NCBI RefSeq assembly: GCF_024679245.1
Contig: NC_090175.1
Location: 53,333,213-53,397,212 of the forward strand
Reading direction: 5' to 3'
DNA length: 64,000 nt
From: Pseudorasbora parva
Taxonomy: Eukaryota; Chordata; Actinopteri; Cypriniformes; Gobionidae
A model generated the notes under the pieces. The model had not been told where the DNA came from and made no database searches. It worked only from the letters and a program-made list of their open reading frames with translations. A program made the translations under genes and the position numbers. Shown in pieces: positions 1 to 13,352 of the stretch. Within the stretch, counting starts at the first letter, position 1, and every line of letters starts with the position of its first letter.

Positions 1-241
1 GCACTTGAATAAAGTTAAAGGTGTAATCTGCCGGTTGTCCTGTAGGTGACCTCATAACTCTCTCTTCTTACGATACACTTCAAGCTTTACGATTACTCCA
101 GAGCACTCGTAGATCTACGATCATTTTCAAGTGCTTCTTAAGTTACGATGCTTTTGGAAAACAGACCTTAATATTAAGATCACTCGTACGATCGCTTTTA
201 CGATCATCGTAGGCTTACGATGCTTTTGGGAAACGCAGCCC
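1..241. mobile_element. 3' end of a non-autonomous DNA transposon relic
   Basis: This stretch is rich in the words TACGAT and ATCGTA. It contains two copies of a motif reading TTACGATGCTTTTGG, near 144 and 219. The second copy runs into GGGAAACGCAGCCC, which resembles the terminus of a cyprinid repeat as I remember it. The other end lies outside the window or has decayed. No coding frame is present. The assignment rests on internal repetition and memory of the family, so it is tentative. Confidence 0.35.
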
Positions 242-1498
242 AGGTCCCACCATTTCATTTGTACAGCAAGTCTGGCCACTCTGGGTCTGCCGTAAACAAC
301 AGCTAACGTTTGTTTCTGAGATATGTCATCTCAAATCATAGACTGTAGCGCACAACATCAGAGTCCTCGTTCTCAGCCACTCCCTCTGTTCGGGGATTGG
401 GCCGGTAAAAATTTGACTGGAGAAAAACAGAGAATATACTGCAATCCCAGACATAGTACTGAAGGAAAATTGAGCGGAAGTGTGTAGGAGGGTGGAGCCA
501 GGCTAACATTAAAGAGCATATAAACAAAATTATCTAATGTCGCGGACTGTGAAGCTTTGGGGTGTTGATGGACTCCATCTACTCCATCTGTGTTTGATCA
601 TCGTTCTGAATCCACTCTGGATGTAGGTTTCGGCAAATATACATTTTTCTCAGATTTTTTGCTCAAAATGTTGCTTTTTTATTACCTTTACAAATATAAA
701 AGTATTGATAATAAAAGAAGCTTAGCCACTATGTTTTTTGTTTGTTTGTTTTAAAAGCTAGAGGGTCGGTTCTTTCTTTTGATATAGTGCATGTTCAGAT
801 ATTCATACAACTAAATATTCTGGGGGCCATGAAGCTTTAGTGAAAATGATCAAATGCTGGTGATGGCTGGCAACTTTTTTTCAAAAATGCTTGCGGGGGA
901 AGAGTTAAAGAGTTTTTAACCCCTGCAGTTAAAAATCACATTTTTAAATGTTGTTTATATGCCTATGCGGAGTGTTGAATATGCTTTAAGACACAAACCA
1001 TGATCCATTCATTAGTCAATACCATTGCTGAGAATGTTCTCCTTAAATCTGCAGTAAACCTAAAACATGGTTTGAAATTCCCCTTGTTCTATTTGTACGT
1101 CACATATTTGTACGTCACATATTTGTACGTCACAAATATGTAACCAATCCCATCAACGTGTGGGACGAAGCTTTAGCACTTCATGAACTGTCCTGCAAAG
1201 CTGAGGAGTCTCATAAGCCAAGTTAGTCAGTTATATTTTTCTGTTGATATGAAAAATCTTTTGGTGAATCATGTTTATGATGTATACTATGATGTTATGA
1301 TGAATTATATGCTTTTTTCCACTGACTTTCTACGATGTTCAAAGTGTTTAAAGATGCTGTTTTTAGAAGACATCTGTCAGACTATGAGATGGTGAACATG
1401 GTTTGGGTAATGTTAGCAACACATTATTAGCTGTTTGATAATGTAGTCAAGCCAAATGCCATTGCCATTGCCATTCTTATGCATCGAATTGTAGACTA
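242..1498. other. Unique AT-rich sequence, no gene seen
   Basis: No convincing coding frame or transposon was recognised. The one local structure is a short tandem run around 1,097-1,140, where a 15-bp unit containing TTTGTACGTCACATA repeats about three times. Confidence 0.5.
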
Positions 1499-1532
1499 AC
1501 TCTTCTTCTTCTTCTTCTTCTTCTTCTTCTTC
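1499..1532. repeat. (CTT)n microsatellite
   Basis: About eleven uninterrupted CTT trinucleotides, giving one pure pyrimidine strand. Confidence 0.9.
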
Positions 1533-1599
1533 AGATACTGGTTAAAAATATATGGCTGAATTAATAAAATTTCCTCTTGCCATTGTGCAGCATTTACTA

Positions 1600-1740
1600 C
1601 AGTTGAGTGAATGGATCAGGTAATCCGAGCTGCTGCGAGTGAGTGGAGGCGGGGCTAATATCCATATTCATGAATCTGCGTATACTAAATGAAGCAAGGG
1701 TGTAGAGTTCAATTCAAGCTACACTAAGGCATGAAGAAAT
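1600..1740. mobile_element. Short non-autonomous DNA transposon fragment (tentative)
   Basis: The segment containing GAGTGGAGGCGGGGC, followed by TTCATGAATCTGCG and a CTACACTAAGGCATG stretch, resembles the interior of a common cyprinid interspersed repeat. No terminal repeats or target duplications were identified, so boundaries are approximate. Confidence 0.3.
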
Positions 1741-2739
1741 TATTTTTAAAGAAAAAAAAATCCTTTTTTTGTGATCAAAGATGAGTTTTAAGCGATGCAA
1801 TTATTGACTACAGGGAGACTTTAATATTTGTTAACGTTAGTTGATAAAAATACAACATTTGATTGTTTGTTCATGTTAGGGCTCTTCCCCAGTGTTTTCC
1901 TTCAATTTGGCCAAGAAAAAAGATTTAAATGATACCCAGCCTCAATAAATCTAACTCTTCTAACCGCACAAAGTGAATCCTCTAGACAATTACATGTATT
2001 TACAAGGGCGACCATTATCTCAGTGCAGCGAAAGCAAATCAATGATTTAATTTTCTCAGTGTTGTTTTCATCAACAGACACTGTTAAAGAAAAGAGCAAA
2101 GAGCCTTTGATACTACAGGTGCATTTCTTTCCAACTAAGTTGAGAATAGTTGTTCGGAGAGTGGATGGAAAGCATACTGTTGGGTTAGGGGTTTGTTTAA
2201 AGTATTAAAATGTGGCATATAACTCATCCAATGTCATTTTTGCTACTGACATGAAGGACTCCAGTTACTTTTCAAAGTAATTAGACGTATGCTTTTAGCC
2301 AGGTGGTCGATAAAACAGTCACGAGAAAAATCCCCAGACTGACATTGAAAGGACTTTAGACGTTTCTATAGACATGGGGGGGGACTCTTTTAACTTGGCC
2401 CAGTAAGCAACCACCTAGCAACCAGCAATGCACAAAAAAGAAAATCACTCTGAACTCAACAATCAAACATATTCAACACTGAAGCATTTGAACAAACGAG
2501 CACCACTACAAATCAAGTTCTTGTTACAATTAAATCGTATTTCATTCAATTTTATAATTCTTATCAAGTGCTGGCTAAACACTTTGTAAAATGCACACAT
2601 CATTTTGGTAATTTGAATAAGAGTATCTAGTCAGGTATCAAGATTCAGTGCGCTTGTTTTGACACAACGGTTATGCTTGTGCCATTGTTGAGCATGTAAG
2701 CAAATAAAGGGAACTAAAGTAACCAAGAGCAGATTGTTG

Positions 2740-3045
2740 CAGGTTGCCATCCGCAGCATGTCACTGGGGGGACCTTAACATCCAGCGCAAGAGAATGAGG
2801 GATGGAGAGATGAAGAGAAAGAGTGGATACGGGGCTTGGGGCAAAGGGATGAGCGAATCAGTGATGCTCCATTTTACCCTGCGCAAATCAGTGGGCTAGC
2901 GCAGATGGCCCGTTCATTGTGTCTGTGGCACTATGGAGGAAATGATGTGCTCGCCCCAGGGAGACGCCACAACACCCACATATAAGAACAGAAGAAGGCC
3001 CACAGTCCGGGGAAGCTAATAAACTCGCCCACACAATAGCCTTTT
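2740..3045. promoter_or_regulatory. Candidate conserved non-coding block or promoter-like segment
   Basis: This 300-bp block is less AT-rich than its surroundings and has no simple repeats. It carries GCGCAAATCAGTGGG and CGTTCATTGTGTCTG (an ATTGTG-type SOX-like core), and a TATA-like ATATAAGA near 2,980. It has no long reading frame. Conservation cannot be tested here, so the regulatory reading is an inference from composition and motif content only. Confidence 0.2.
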
Positions 3046-3059
3046 CTATTGGTAAAAGT

Positions 3060-4550
3060 ACTTTTACATTGTTTTTTTTTTATTTATTATGTTTTACCCT
3101 CATGTTGATTGTACTATTGCTGTTCTTACATACAGATGTTTTTATTTTTATTTATTTATTTTTTTTAATATGTATATGTAATATTCTGACCATTAGACTG
3201 ATATCAGTGATGCTTTAACCCTCTGTTATATTGCAGATGTAACTGTTCTAAAAGATTTTTCTTTGTCATTGAACATTGCACAAAGGGTTCTTTAAAGTGA
3301 AAAAAGGGTTTTCAGATTATCAAAACATACTAAAAAAAAAAATGCTTATTTTTAGGGACTTCACTGAAAGGTTCTTTGTGGGGGAAAAAAATGTGGTTCT
3401 ATTGCATCACTACAAAGCATCCTGTAATATTATAAAACCAATAAAACAAATCCTAATTGGCAGGTCCCGTACAGTGTGTCGGGAAATGTCAGCATATGAA
3501 AATGCATTGCATCTGTTCATGTTAAATACTTGGGGTCTCCATTACCTCAAATAGAAATATGCATGTTCATAATCCATGCTTTTAAGGGAGATCTTTCAAT
3601 ATCAGCCTGCTGCCCACATGTATGCATTGAACAGATGCTTTTATGCAAAGTGAGTTACATTTAATCAGTTTGCATGTTTCATGACAATCAAACACATGAC
3701 CTCGGTGTCACTATGTAAAGCCAATAAACATGTGACATCAATGATAAGTATTAAAATAATAATAATAATATAATGTCCAGGCTCCAGACACATTAATCCC
3801 ACACATTAACACTAATGTATGTACATATGGCTATGTATCCTGTGAGTTGCATTAACTTAAAAAATAAATAAAAGTTCAGATGTGCACAAACTGATGTTAA
3901 TCTTTAACAAACTCACATACTAATCCTAAATACATTCAGATTAGTTTAAACCTCTCTAAGCACCATGATAGATTTAATGTAGACTCTGTTTATCAATCTC
4001 TCTTGAGCATCTACTGAGAGAGTGCTGCAAACTCTGCCTCCCCAGACATTAAATTAAGACTTTGCGTTGTCTGTGTGTGTAGGTTTGTCTGGCTGAGTGC
4101 TTGTGTGTGTCTATGCCTTTGTGTAAATGTGACTTTGAAGGCGAGCATCTGTGCTGCAGACGGCTACATCACAATGAAGTCACCTGAGTTCCATTTACAG
4201 GGAGGGATTGAATTTGCAGGGAATGAATAAGTAAAATAAACCTTATGTGGTGTCCTTGAGATCACATGAGACAGTGTTACATTAGCACTGGCTTTCCTAT
4301 TAAAATTAAAATATAGTGTGCTGTAAGAGGAGGTACATTAGAACTAACGTGCCCCATAACTGTTCAAAGGACACGCAAGTGTTGTTCATCTAGCAATCTA
4401 GGCTTTGTGCCAACCTGTATATATTCAGCAAATGTTTAAGAGCGTTAAATGATTTAACAAAAAAATAAAATAAAATCCATCGCATCTATTGTAGGCTACT
4501 AATACCTAGCATTCATTATGAACACGTTCAGTCCTATAGAAAAAAAAGAG
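3060..4550. other. Unique AT-rich sequence, no gene seen
   Basis: Open frames are short and unremarkable. There are short A and T runs and a small (AAT)n near 3,755-3,770. No transposon termini or coding similarity were recognised. Confidence 0.5.
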
Positions 4551-4959
4551 ACAGAAGTGCATGGAATAATCACATTTGCTTGCTTTGACTTTGGATAGTG
4601 CCATTAGTAAGCCGCTCTTACCCAAATTACGCAGCGCAGAGAGTCTTTGTAGCTTCACTTGGCCAAGTTATTTGTGCTTTGTGGATCAAACAAAACCACC
4701 CAGTTTTTCTGCACAAACAGGACGCCTGGACTTCTCAAAAGGCTTCCTTGGCACGGAAGAGCCCACCGCGCAAAAAAGACGCATGGAACAAGTCCAGGTC
4801 CGACTTGCCCTCAGCTCTCCATCGCCAAATGATCACTTGTTTTATTATGTATTCATGTGACCAGTAGCGATTTTCAAATATTTTGCGACCGCATTTTTTG
4901 GTAGGGCTTCGCGCCTCAGTGTTCAGCACACAGATATTCCAGTGATTGAGAGTAAAAGT

Positions 4960-5260
4960 CCGCGATTAAATTCAGCTGTCCGCGTCCTGTCCGCGGAGAG
5001 CGCCTGACCCCCGCGGTTTCCTATAGAATGTATGATGGAGGCACAGTTTCTCCAGCCTCTCGATCTGCCCGATGAATGAGCTCGTGCTGGAGCTTCACTT
5101 CGCTAGAGCTCCTCCCTCAGTACAGTCTAAGGGCTATCGTGACTCCATATGGAGAGAAAAGAGAGAAAGAGAGAGAGAGAGGAGACCTGAACGCATCCTT
5201 GCGCAGCGCGGGCAAGACTTCTGCAGGAGTGTAAAGGTCTGAGTAAACTCGGCGATTAGT
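4960..5260. promoter_or_regulatory. GC-richer, CpG-containing island, possible promoter or 5' UTR
   Basis: Within AT-rich surroundings this segment holds many CpG dinucleotides, including GTCCGCGTCCTGTCCGCGG around 4,978-4,997, CCCCGCGGTT around 5,010, and TTGCGCAGCGCGGGC around 5,200. A GA-rich run lies at 5,155-5,182. Several short ATGs occur but no substantial frame follows. CpG clusters of this kind in fish often mark transcription starts. The direction of transcription and the target gene cannot be told, and a decayed GC-rich transposon interior is an alternative. Confidence 0.3.
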
Positions 5261-5806
5261 CATGCTACCTTTTGAATAATTAAGGGGAGTTTTCACACGT
5301 TTTACTGCACTTGTTGTTAAACTTTAATTTGTAGATCTTTTCAACTTTTAAAGTAAAAAAAAAAAAAACATTCTGACCAAGCCAGGAAACCCATACAGTT
5401 CATTCAGCTCACGTTGACCTACAGCAGGGCATGTTGTTTGAAAACCTGTATAGATCGATTTAATATAGCCTCTATGGAATCTCCAATTATTTCAACAATA
5501 CTGGAGCACGTTGTCTTATTAATATAAAAAAATATTGTTTTGGCGACAAATAGTGTAGGCTAATTAATAAATTGTGTCAATTTATAAAACTTTTTTTTTT
5601 TTTCTAACCTGACATTCCTGAAAATTACCGATATAATTGTATAATTGAAATATGTTTGCATGATAATGATATAAAAATATCTAAACCTGTTGTTTCAAAT
5701 ATTTTCTGATTCAGTGCAGTAAAATACTGTTGTCACTTTTTTTCTCTGATGCAAATAAGGTAAAACATTATATGAATATTAATTATATTTACATTGTACT
5801 GCATAT

Positions 5807-5831
5807 TTATTATTATTATTATTATTATTAT

Positions 5832-5878
<47 letters not shown>
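5807..5878. repeat. Compound (TTA)n(TAG)n microsatellite
   Basis: About eight TTA units run directly into about fifteen TAG units. An AT-rich tail with TACTAATAT repeats follows to about 5,935. Confidence 0.9.
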
Positions 5879-6844
5879 ATTAGTATTACTAGTATATTAC
5901 TAATATACTTATATTAATATTACTAATATACTAATCACATCTTAAGACTCACTTTTATCATATGGCTAATAATTGTAATTATTAAAATTATTATATTATT
6001 GTACATATTAAGTTCTGTATCTTCTTCTTATCTTAAAGTGATTTGTAACTTTGTTTTGAAAGGTGCCATATACATAAAATTATAAATACATGCATACATA
6101 AATATGCATTTTTAACCTTCATCTTAATAAGAACTTATCAACAAGACGTGCAAACTCATATCAAGGTGAAACTCTTTTTTTGTTGTTATTTTTATCATAT
6201 TTCTATCAGTTTTCTCAGGATCCACCCAACCACACAAACTTTGTCTTGTCTCATCATGACTAACCCATCAGCCAGACTGACAAGATCATGTACAGTTCAT
6301 TATGAGTCATAAAGCGTAAATTCATTGAAACTGTTATTTGTAACTAAAACCTGCCATAGCATATATCACATTAGGTAATCTGTTTAACCATTGATATTAG
6401 GGCCTATAGAGGCTATACCTGAGAGGAAAGGAGGAGGAGAGCTTTTTTTTCTCTCTCATGTGTTTTCAGGTGTTGCGCAAACACCCTGAGCAGCCCACAC
6501 CTTCTCTATCCACATTACATAAGGTGAGCACACGCACGCGAGTCAAGAGTCAACTGCACATCTACAGTATCTGACATAAATCAATACAGCATTCTGACAT
6601 GCTTTTGATGAATACAAATATGTTTCGAAACGAGAAAATATGTGCTTTCATTATTTACCTTTGCAAATATTCAAGCTTTGTTATGTATAGATTATATATT
6701 TTTTACTCTTCTCTTAGACTCATATTTTCATAAAATATAAAAATCCATCATAAATCTTACATTTTATAAATGCTGATACTTTAATGTAATACTTTTTTCC
6801 TTTTATTAAACAGACTGTGCCCCCCCCCCCTCCCCCCATTTAAA

Positions 6845-6847
6845 AAA

Positions 6848-6918
<71 letters not shown>

Positions 6919-6921
6919 ATA
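6845..6921. repeat. (AAAT)n microsatellite
   Basis: About nineteen AAAT units, preceded by a C-rich run at 6,822-6,838. Confidence 0.95.
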
Positions 6922-7136
6922 GATAAAAATAATAATAAATGGTAATTTCCATCAAAATTAACAATTTTCTCACATACAGTTTTGTTAAAAGTTAATGTAC
7001 TTGGTTATTAGGGAGACAATGAGTTATAGAGCATATTTGAGATTAATGCGGCCTTCACGTGCTATCGGAAATATCCTACTTCCCACTTCTGAAGTTGTTA
7101 TGAGATCATCCCATTCAAATTTTTTATTGAGAGTGC

Positions 7137-7138
7137 AT

Positions 7139-7233
<95 letters not shown>
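7137..7233. repeat. (TTTA)n microsatellite
   Basis: About twenty-four perfect TTTA units. A short frame reading through it encodes only an FIYL-type periodic peptide and is not a gene. Confidence 0.95.
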
Positions 7234-7236
<3 letters not shown>

Positions 7237-7524
7237 CAGAAATTAGTACAATAATTCAGATAGCACATGAAGGCAGCATAAATATCAGAAAAAAATAAAA
7301 ATAAAATAATCACATCAACGAAACCTGCTATTGCTGTTTTTTTTAATCATTTTAAAGCTATAAAGTTGTCGCATTATACAAACTGTACACATTATGATTC
7401 AAATGGGTTATGTGGGATATTTTAAATGCTAGCCATGTTGCAAACAAAGGAGTTAACCATCATTTCATCACACATTTTTCTGTATATACTTTCTTTTAAA
7501 AAAAAGGAAATACAAGGATACAAG

Positions 7525-7742
7525 GAGAGGATGAAACATGAGGACATTCCCCATGTCCCCACTTTTCAAAATGCTTATAAATCATACAGGATGAGTATTT
7601 TGAATATTTCTTGTGTGGGGTAGGTTTAGGGGCAGTGTAGGGGAATGGATAATACGGTTTGTACACTATAACAACGTTAGGCCTTTGGAACGTCCCCACA
7701 TTTCCCAAAAACAAATGTGTGTGTGTGTGTGTGTGTATGTGT
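7525..7742. mobile_element. GT-microsatellite-associated interspersed repeat
   Basis: The segment starts near CCCCATGTCCCCAC. It contains GGGTAGGTTTAGGGG and GGAACGTCCCCACATTTCC, and ends in a (GT)n run at about 7,717-7,742. This order (paired CCCCAC words, GTAGGTTTAGGGG core, dinucleotide tail) resembles a very common fish repeat as I remember it. Similar words recur near 13,735, 35,085-35,215 and 47,945-48,040. No coding capacity. Confidence 0.5.
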
Positions 7743-7821
7743 AAAGGAATTGAGGCCAATATAGTCACAATATCAATGCATGTAATTGATGTGCAGAATA
7801 GGGCAGAATCTGCGTTTGCCA

Positions 7822-10440
7822 TCTGTTTGGGCTGAATTACACCGAGATTCTTTTGGAAGCAGGATTCCGAAGTTCAGACTCAGCAGCTCCTAATGAATGC
7901 TGAGTTAAGACATGCTCAGCTCAATGCAATCACTGCTCTCTGGCAAATTCGGTCAAAAGCACAAAAGCAGCGCTCTAGTTTGTACAGGATTTAAGTTAAA
8001 AAAATTAAATTGCTCTCAAATCGATTCGCTCTGGAACAAGTAATAGATTAACCCTTTTACGTACAAAGATCGCTGACTGCCGCAGATTATTGTTGTTCAA
8101 AAGTCACTGCATATTAAAACATCACGCTCTTTCTTGTTCGGGACAAACTGAGTATCATTAGAAAGATTAAAGACTTCAGCTTTGATATTTGATCATTGTT
8201 CATTTATCTCATGAGTGCAAAAAAAAAATCTGTAATATTTTTATTCAGTCATGTCTACTTTGCTTTATTTGTGCTCACATAGACAGCGTTATATTTGGAT
8301 AAATATTGATTTATTATCATATTTGCAATATAATTTGTCATTAAGAATACCATTTCTATTTATCCATGCAAATTATGCAAAATATGCAATCTGAAAGAGT
8401 GTACAGAGCGATCTCTGTCTCTGATTTTGCGGGTCTGCGTCAGTTATGACTCAGAGAGCTTCTACAGCTCCCAATCATCTTCCGTGGCATAACTCCAGCT
8501 TCTCTGGATGATGCTGTTCTGTACACGTCCATGTGTGAGCTCTGTGAAAATCAAACCCAAAAACATTTCTAAACCTGAAACAAAGCTAAAAAGCACACAA
8601 TTAAGATAATATATGGGTCGTGTGTCATTTTCACGCGATTGTCATATGAATAAAGAATGTTTACATTATACATGCTAAGCAGGTGTAGCGAATAGCTGCA
8701 TATAAAATTCTAAACACATTTCAACATAATTATTCATCACCATTGAAATTTAATACAAATATCCAATGGGGATTTAAAGTGAGTTTTGAGTAAAACTGTA
8801 ATATATTTTTTTTAATTGTGTTTTAATGCTATTTTTAACTCTAATGCACCTGCCACTTTGTAAACAGTAAATATATTAAAATAATAGTTATAACGAACAA
8901 ACTACTAATTATTAGCTGTCAAAATGCTTAGATGTTATGCATATACAGAAATTATAAGGTCTTAATCTTTGTGCTTTCGCACAAGTAGGTGTTTACAGGG
9001 CGATGACATATTTTCAAAAAATATATAATAATAATCATATAACATGGTTTTAGGAAATGTTTCATACATGACTGAAGCATGAGCAGACTTGTGGCTTCAC
9101 CTTTATTGTGCTTATAAGCTATTATGCACATACACATAATATATATTTTTTATGTCAAAACTATATTTAATATTTTTATTTTTGCTTTACACAATAACAG
9201 TAGTATCTGTAAAATGATAGTGGGTTTGCTGCTCCGCCATTGATGCTCACTGTGAGAACTACTATAGCTCCAGCAGAAACAGGTGGAGTGAAGTTGTGAA
9301 ACGGTTTCTGTGTGAAACTAATAGAATGGACACTTTTCATATTTCTGCCGTTCTCAAAAGCGGAAGTCATCATATTTGGTTAAATAGTGGTGAATGGGAG
9401 ATGACAGCAAATATATTATTTGTATTTGTCGCTATAGTTTCTGGGGAACGTTCCAGTAGAACATGGCTTCTGTTGTTCAAATTTAGCAGACTTCTAGTAT
9501 AAATAAGTACAATTGAAGGGTAATTATATAAATGTGTGTAACAGGGTAACACTAATCATTACTCCTACACTGTAAAAAAAATAAAAATAAAAAAAAAAAA
9601 TAATATTTGAAAAATTGAGTCTCCAATTGAACATTTTCTAGTGACTGATCACATTTTGTTTTTGTTTTTTACATTGTAATATGTGTGTGTACTAACTTAG
9701 ATGGGTTACATGCTGAGGACAAATTCATAGTATGGGTTATTTGGCCTTCACATGTCACTTTCACTTATTTGTATGCATATTAGAATTTGTCATGCATTAG
9801 CAACATGCTGATGTCAGTACAGAGTACTACTGAAAAACGCAGTTTGACATCTGTGACATCGCAAATTGAAACATGGTCAACCTCTTAATCCAGAAATTAA
9901 ATCAGCTATTACTTAAGTCAAGAACAGGTCATAAACTTGAAATACTTGCATGGCATTAAGGTTTGTTGTTAACCTGGAGCTTGTATTGTACCATCTCTGA
10001 TTAGCACCCCTACCTGGTCATGTAATGTTTAAGAACTGCTCACAGGTGCAATCGTTCTGCCTCACGTAGACACGCCTGCAGCGTCAAATAATAAAACGCC
10101 AAGAGAAATGTGCGCTGAAAGGACAAAGAGGTTAAATGAACAAACAAAGATCGGAAATTAAAGCAATAGCTCATTGAATGGACAAAGAAATGATTGTTTG
10201 CATGTGCATGAGATTATGAGAGGACAAACACGGAGCTGTTGTATGAGGTTTTATCTTCCCTAAACCTATGTTTGGTTAACATGTGTTGAATTATTTGGAC
10301 ATGTTTTGGATTAAATATTTAGAACAAAGAGCCTGCCATGATGATTAGGTTATTTGCCTGAGGTGAACAATGAGAAGAATGCGTATATGAAAACTAATAT
10401 AGCACCTGCTGCTACTTATGCAAATAATCTCTCTACAGAG
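7822..10440. other. Unique AT-rich sequence, no gene seen
   Basis: No transposase similarity or gene-like frame was recognised across this 2.6-kb stretch. A denser patch at about 10,060-10,170 contains AATAAAACGCC and GGACAAAGAGG words that could be homeobox-like or SOX-like sites, but nothing stronger supports function. Confidence 0.45.
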
Positions 10441-10455
10441 CATTTTGTTTTGTAT

Positions 10456-10458
<3 letters not shown>

Positions 10459-10550
<92 letters not shown>
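10459..10550. repeat. (TA)n microsatellite, about 92 bp
   Basis: Perfect alternating TA tract. Open frames crossing it on both strands encode only IY repeats and are artefacts. Confidence 0.97.
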
Positions 10551-10554
<4 letters not shown>

Positions 10555-11029
10555 TTGCACATATATATAAACACAAATTTTATATTTTATTAATTTATAT
10601 TTGAATTTCTTTTTTGATAGCTTATATTATAATATTTTATAAAAGTTTAAAAAACACAAAAGTGTATTTGCAGATGTTGATTTGCAGTAGGCCTAATATA
10701 TAATATTTTTAGACAACTTCTTTTCTTTGCATGTGGGAACGCACTATAAAGTTATCGCCTTTGATAATGATTTATAAGACGCATCTTACCTAACGCTAAC
10801 CCCAAACATTAAGTCCCACAAGTATGCAAAGTTGAACATTACTAAACAAAGGGTTTGTGCTTTGCCAGGGCATGCAAAGTTGGAAATAACACTGAAATGT
10901 TGAACAGGAAATGAAATGTTACCCGAACGCCTATAAAGAATAACTAATGTCATTCTGAAGGAATGGGGCAAATATAGTCAATATATGTTTTGCTTGCATG
11001 GGACCGGACCGTGTGTACTCGTGAGAGAG

Positions 11030-11230
11030 TTTAGAGGGCAGACTGTCACCAGAGGCACGCATGCTTTATGCAAACATCACCTGAGCTGGCAACAAATACC
11101 ACAGAATGTGTTCCAACAAGTTCAAATAGCTACTGGAACTGATAATCACATGTTCCTTATCAAAAATGATCAGGGAGGAATTCTTTGGAATGAAACAGCA
11201 TGCAGTCTGTCATCGTGCCTGTGTTGTTTT
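11030..11230. promoter_or_regulatory. Candidate non-coding regulatory block
   Basis: A unique block with ATCACCTGAGCTGG (E-box-like), ATGCAAA (octamer-like) and GGAATTCTTTGGAATG (paired TEAD-like GGAAT cores). The sequence is more complex than its neighbours and holds one 89-codon frame with no recognisable motif. Regulatory function is inferred from motif density alone. Confidence 0.2.
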
Positions 11231-11407
11231 TGTGTTTTCTGGATGTTACTTTAAGGTCAAGCATTGAACAACAACAGGGCATGGCTCACACACAACAAGG
11301 ATTTGTTTTTTATACTTTGAACATCACACAGAATGCTACATAGGTTATTTACATCATTTGAAGGCTGAAAATGATTGCAATTATATATTAAATAAAATTA
11401 TTGAATA

Positions 11408-11551
<144 letters not shown>

Positions 11552-12060
11552 TATATTATAATGAAATTGTATCATGAATATTATTTTCACTTGATTTAAC
11601 ATTGAGTATCTCGGCATATAGTGACTGTTCAAAAAGAAGAATATTTTCTTACTGGGCGAAGAATTTTTGTCCTGAAAGAGATGATGTTCATAACAGTTCA
11701 GATGACATATCTCTTTTTTTTTTCTTCTTTTCTTTTCTGGAAACATTTCAAAACATACATACTTTGCATAGAGTAGGAACATTCTTGCTGATGTGTTTAT
11801 GAGCATGAGGCATTCAATCATTCAATTTAGGTTTGTGATGAATTCTCCTGTCCATGTAAAAGACATATTTATAAACAAATAAAACTATGCAGCGCTGCCT
11901 CAATGGGAATGCACCACAACGGTGCCTATTTTCATTTCTATTTTAGGTCGTGGCGCCCAGCTCTTATTACTGAAATTAACTACTCCAGAAAAAAAAATAA
12001 AAAAAATAAAAAAATAAATAAATGCATGTTAAACACGTCTTCTTTTTTAATCAGAAAAAA

Positions 12061-12181
<121 letters not shown>

Positions 12182-12369
12182 TACGGACGGAAGACAGATT
12201 TACTGAAAGTTCTCAGTAAAAATCCTTGTCAAACTCCAAAAAGTTCAAGTGCACCCCGAAGTCAAAGGTTTTTATTGAAAGCCTGTTCACGAGTCATGAC
12301 CACCCCTGCACTTTATCGACTTAAACAAAGCCTTGTTTCTGACCCGACTCATGGTGCTCTTGATAATCA

Positions 12370-12620
12370 GGCCAGTGCCACCACATGACTCACATGATGT
12401 GTTTTGATCAATCGGGCACAGGACGGTGTGTGTTTGGAGATATTAAAACATCTATTGTAGGAAAGTTTATCCTCAAGGTAGGTGAGCATTCTGACTGTCA
12501 TTCTATCTGCAGGGCAGATCATTTGATACCTCCCTCGGGGCAGATTGCAGACACCGTAAGGTTGTCACCTTTGGAAAGCTCATATCTCTTCTCGTGGCAC
12601 TGAAGAATAAAGCTTTACGA
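12370..12620. promoter_or_regulatory. Candidate conserved non-coding block
   Basis: Complex unique sequence with CTGCAGGGCAGATCATTTG, CCTTTGGAAAGC and TTGATCAATCGGG words and no repeat character. Short frames run through it but show no known domain. It is listed because it stands out from the AT-rich background; conservation has not been tested. Confidence 0.15.
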
Positions 12621-13069
12621 CCTGCCTTTACACTGGAGTCATATCCTCTCGATTGTCTGGCTGTTTTAACGAATTAAAAATGAATGTGTCATGTTTATCT
12701 AAAGCACAGTGGCTTTGTGCCGGCTTCGTGGAAAACTAGGATGCATTGTCTCGCAAACAGTAGAAGCTTTTGTTCGCTTACATGTCTATTCAACGCCCTT
12801 CGGGGACGGGATTTGCTAACCTGTGCTGATCCAGATGGACACGCGGTGGATGGACAAAAAGGGACAGCTTGTCCTGGAGATGCAAATGAGAGATGACCCG
12901 GTCAATCACGGACTAAGATTAAGCCACACAATCTTTTTTAAACAGAGGACAGATGCTTTCGGAAATAAAGATCCAGGTTCGTCTTGGGTTCAGTACAAGC
13001 TTAATCAACAGCATCTGTGGGGTGCTGTCCATTATGAAAGAATCAACATCTATGTTCATACATATAATA

Positions 13070-13190
13070 TGCCATAAAATGCGTATCATATGCACGTGAA
13101 AAACCGCGTACCATATGCAAGCCAAAACTCATTTTGGCGTATACATTCCATGAGATTGCACTCTCGTACTATTTATACGCATTTCCGGGA
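13070..13190. mobile_element. Palindrome-rich repeat fragment (GCGTAT...ATACGC type)
   Basis: Contains GCGTATCATATGCACG, TTTTGGCGTATACATTCC and ATTTATACGCATTTCC, so GCGTA and TACGC words recur in both orientations. The same style of sequence appears at 34,990-36,070. It is probably a fragment of a shared non-autonomous family. Confidence 0.35.
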
Positions 13191-13204
13191 AATCGGGTTC
13201 AGAA

Positions 13205-13352
13205 ATGACGTCGGTGTCAATGAAGGCCTTTCTGAGCCATCAGATTTCAACAAAAATATCTTCATTTGTGTTCCGAAGATGAGGTCTTACGGGTGTCGAA
13301 CGACATTTTGGGTAAGTATTGACTGAATTTTCATTTTTGGTGAACTAAATGT
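13205..13352. mobile_element. Fragment of the AGGGTTAGTT-ended TTAA element family
   Basis: The words GTGTTCCGAAGATGA, GGTCTTACGGGTGT, CGACATTTTGGGT and TTTTTGGTGAACTAA match, in inverse orientation, the ends of the complete copy at 27,156-27,556. The right end abuts TTAA at 13,353-13,356. The left end is missing or diverged. Confidence 0.5.

Noticed and set aside
2396..2425. X-box-like paired site in AGCAACCACCTAGCAACC
   Set aside because: Short CAACC repeats of this form are common in fish minisatellite sequence, and no supporting promoter is visible.
4576..4929. Three overlapping frames of 64-94 codons near the CpG-rich island
   Set aside because: They overlap in different frames and on both strands with no domain, start context or splice support.
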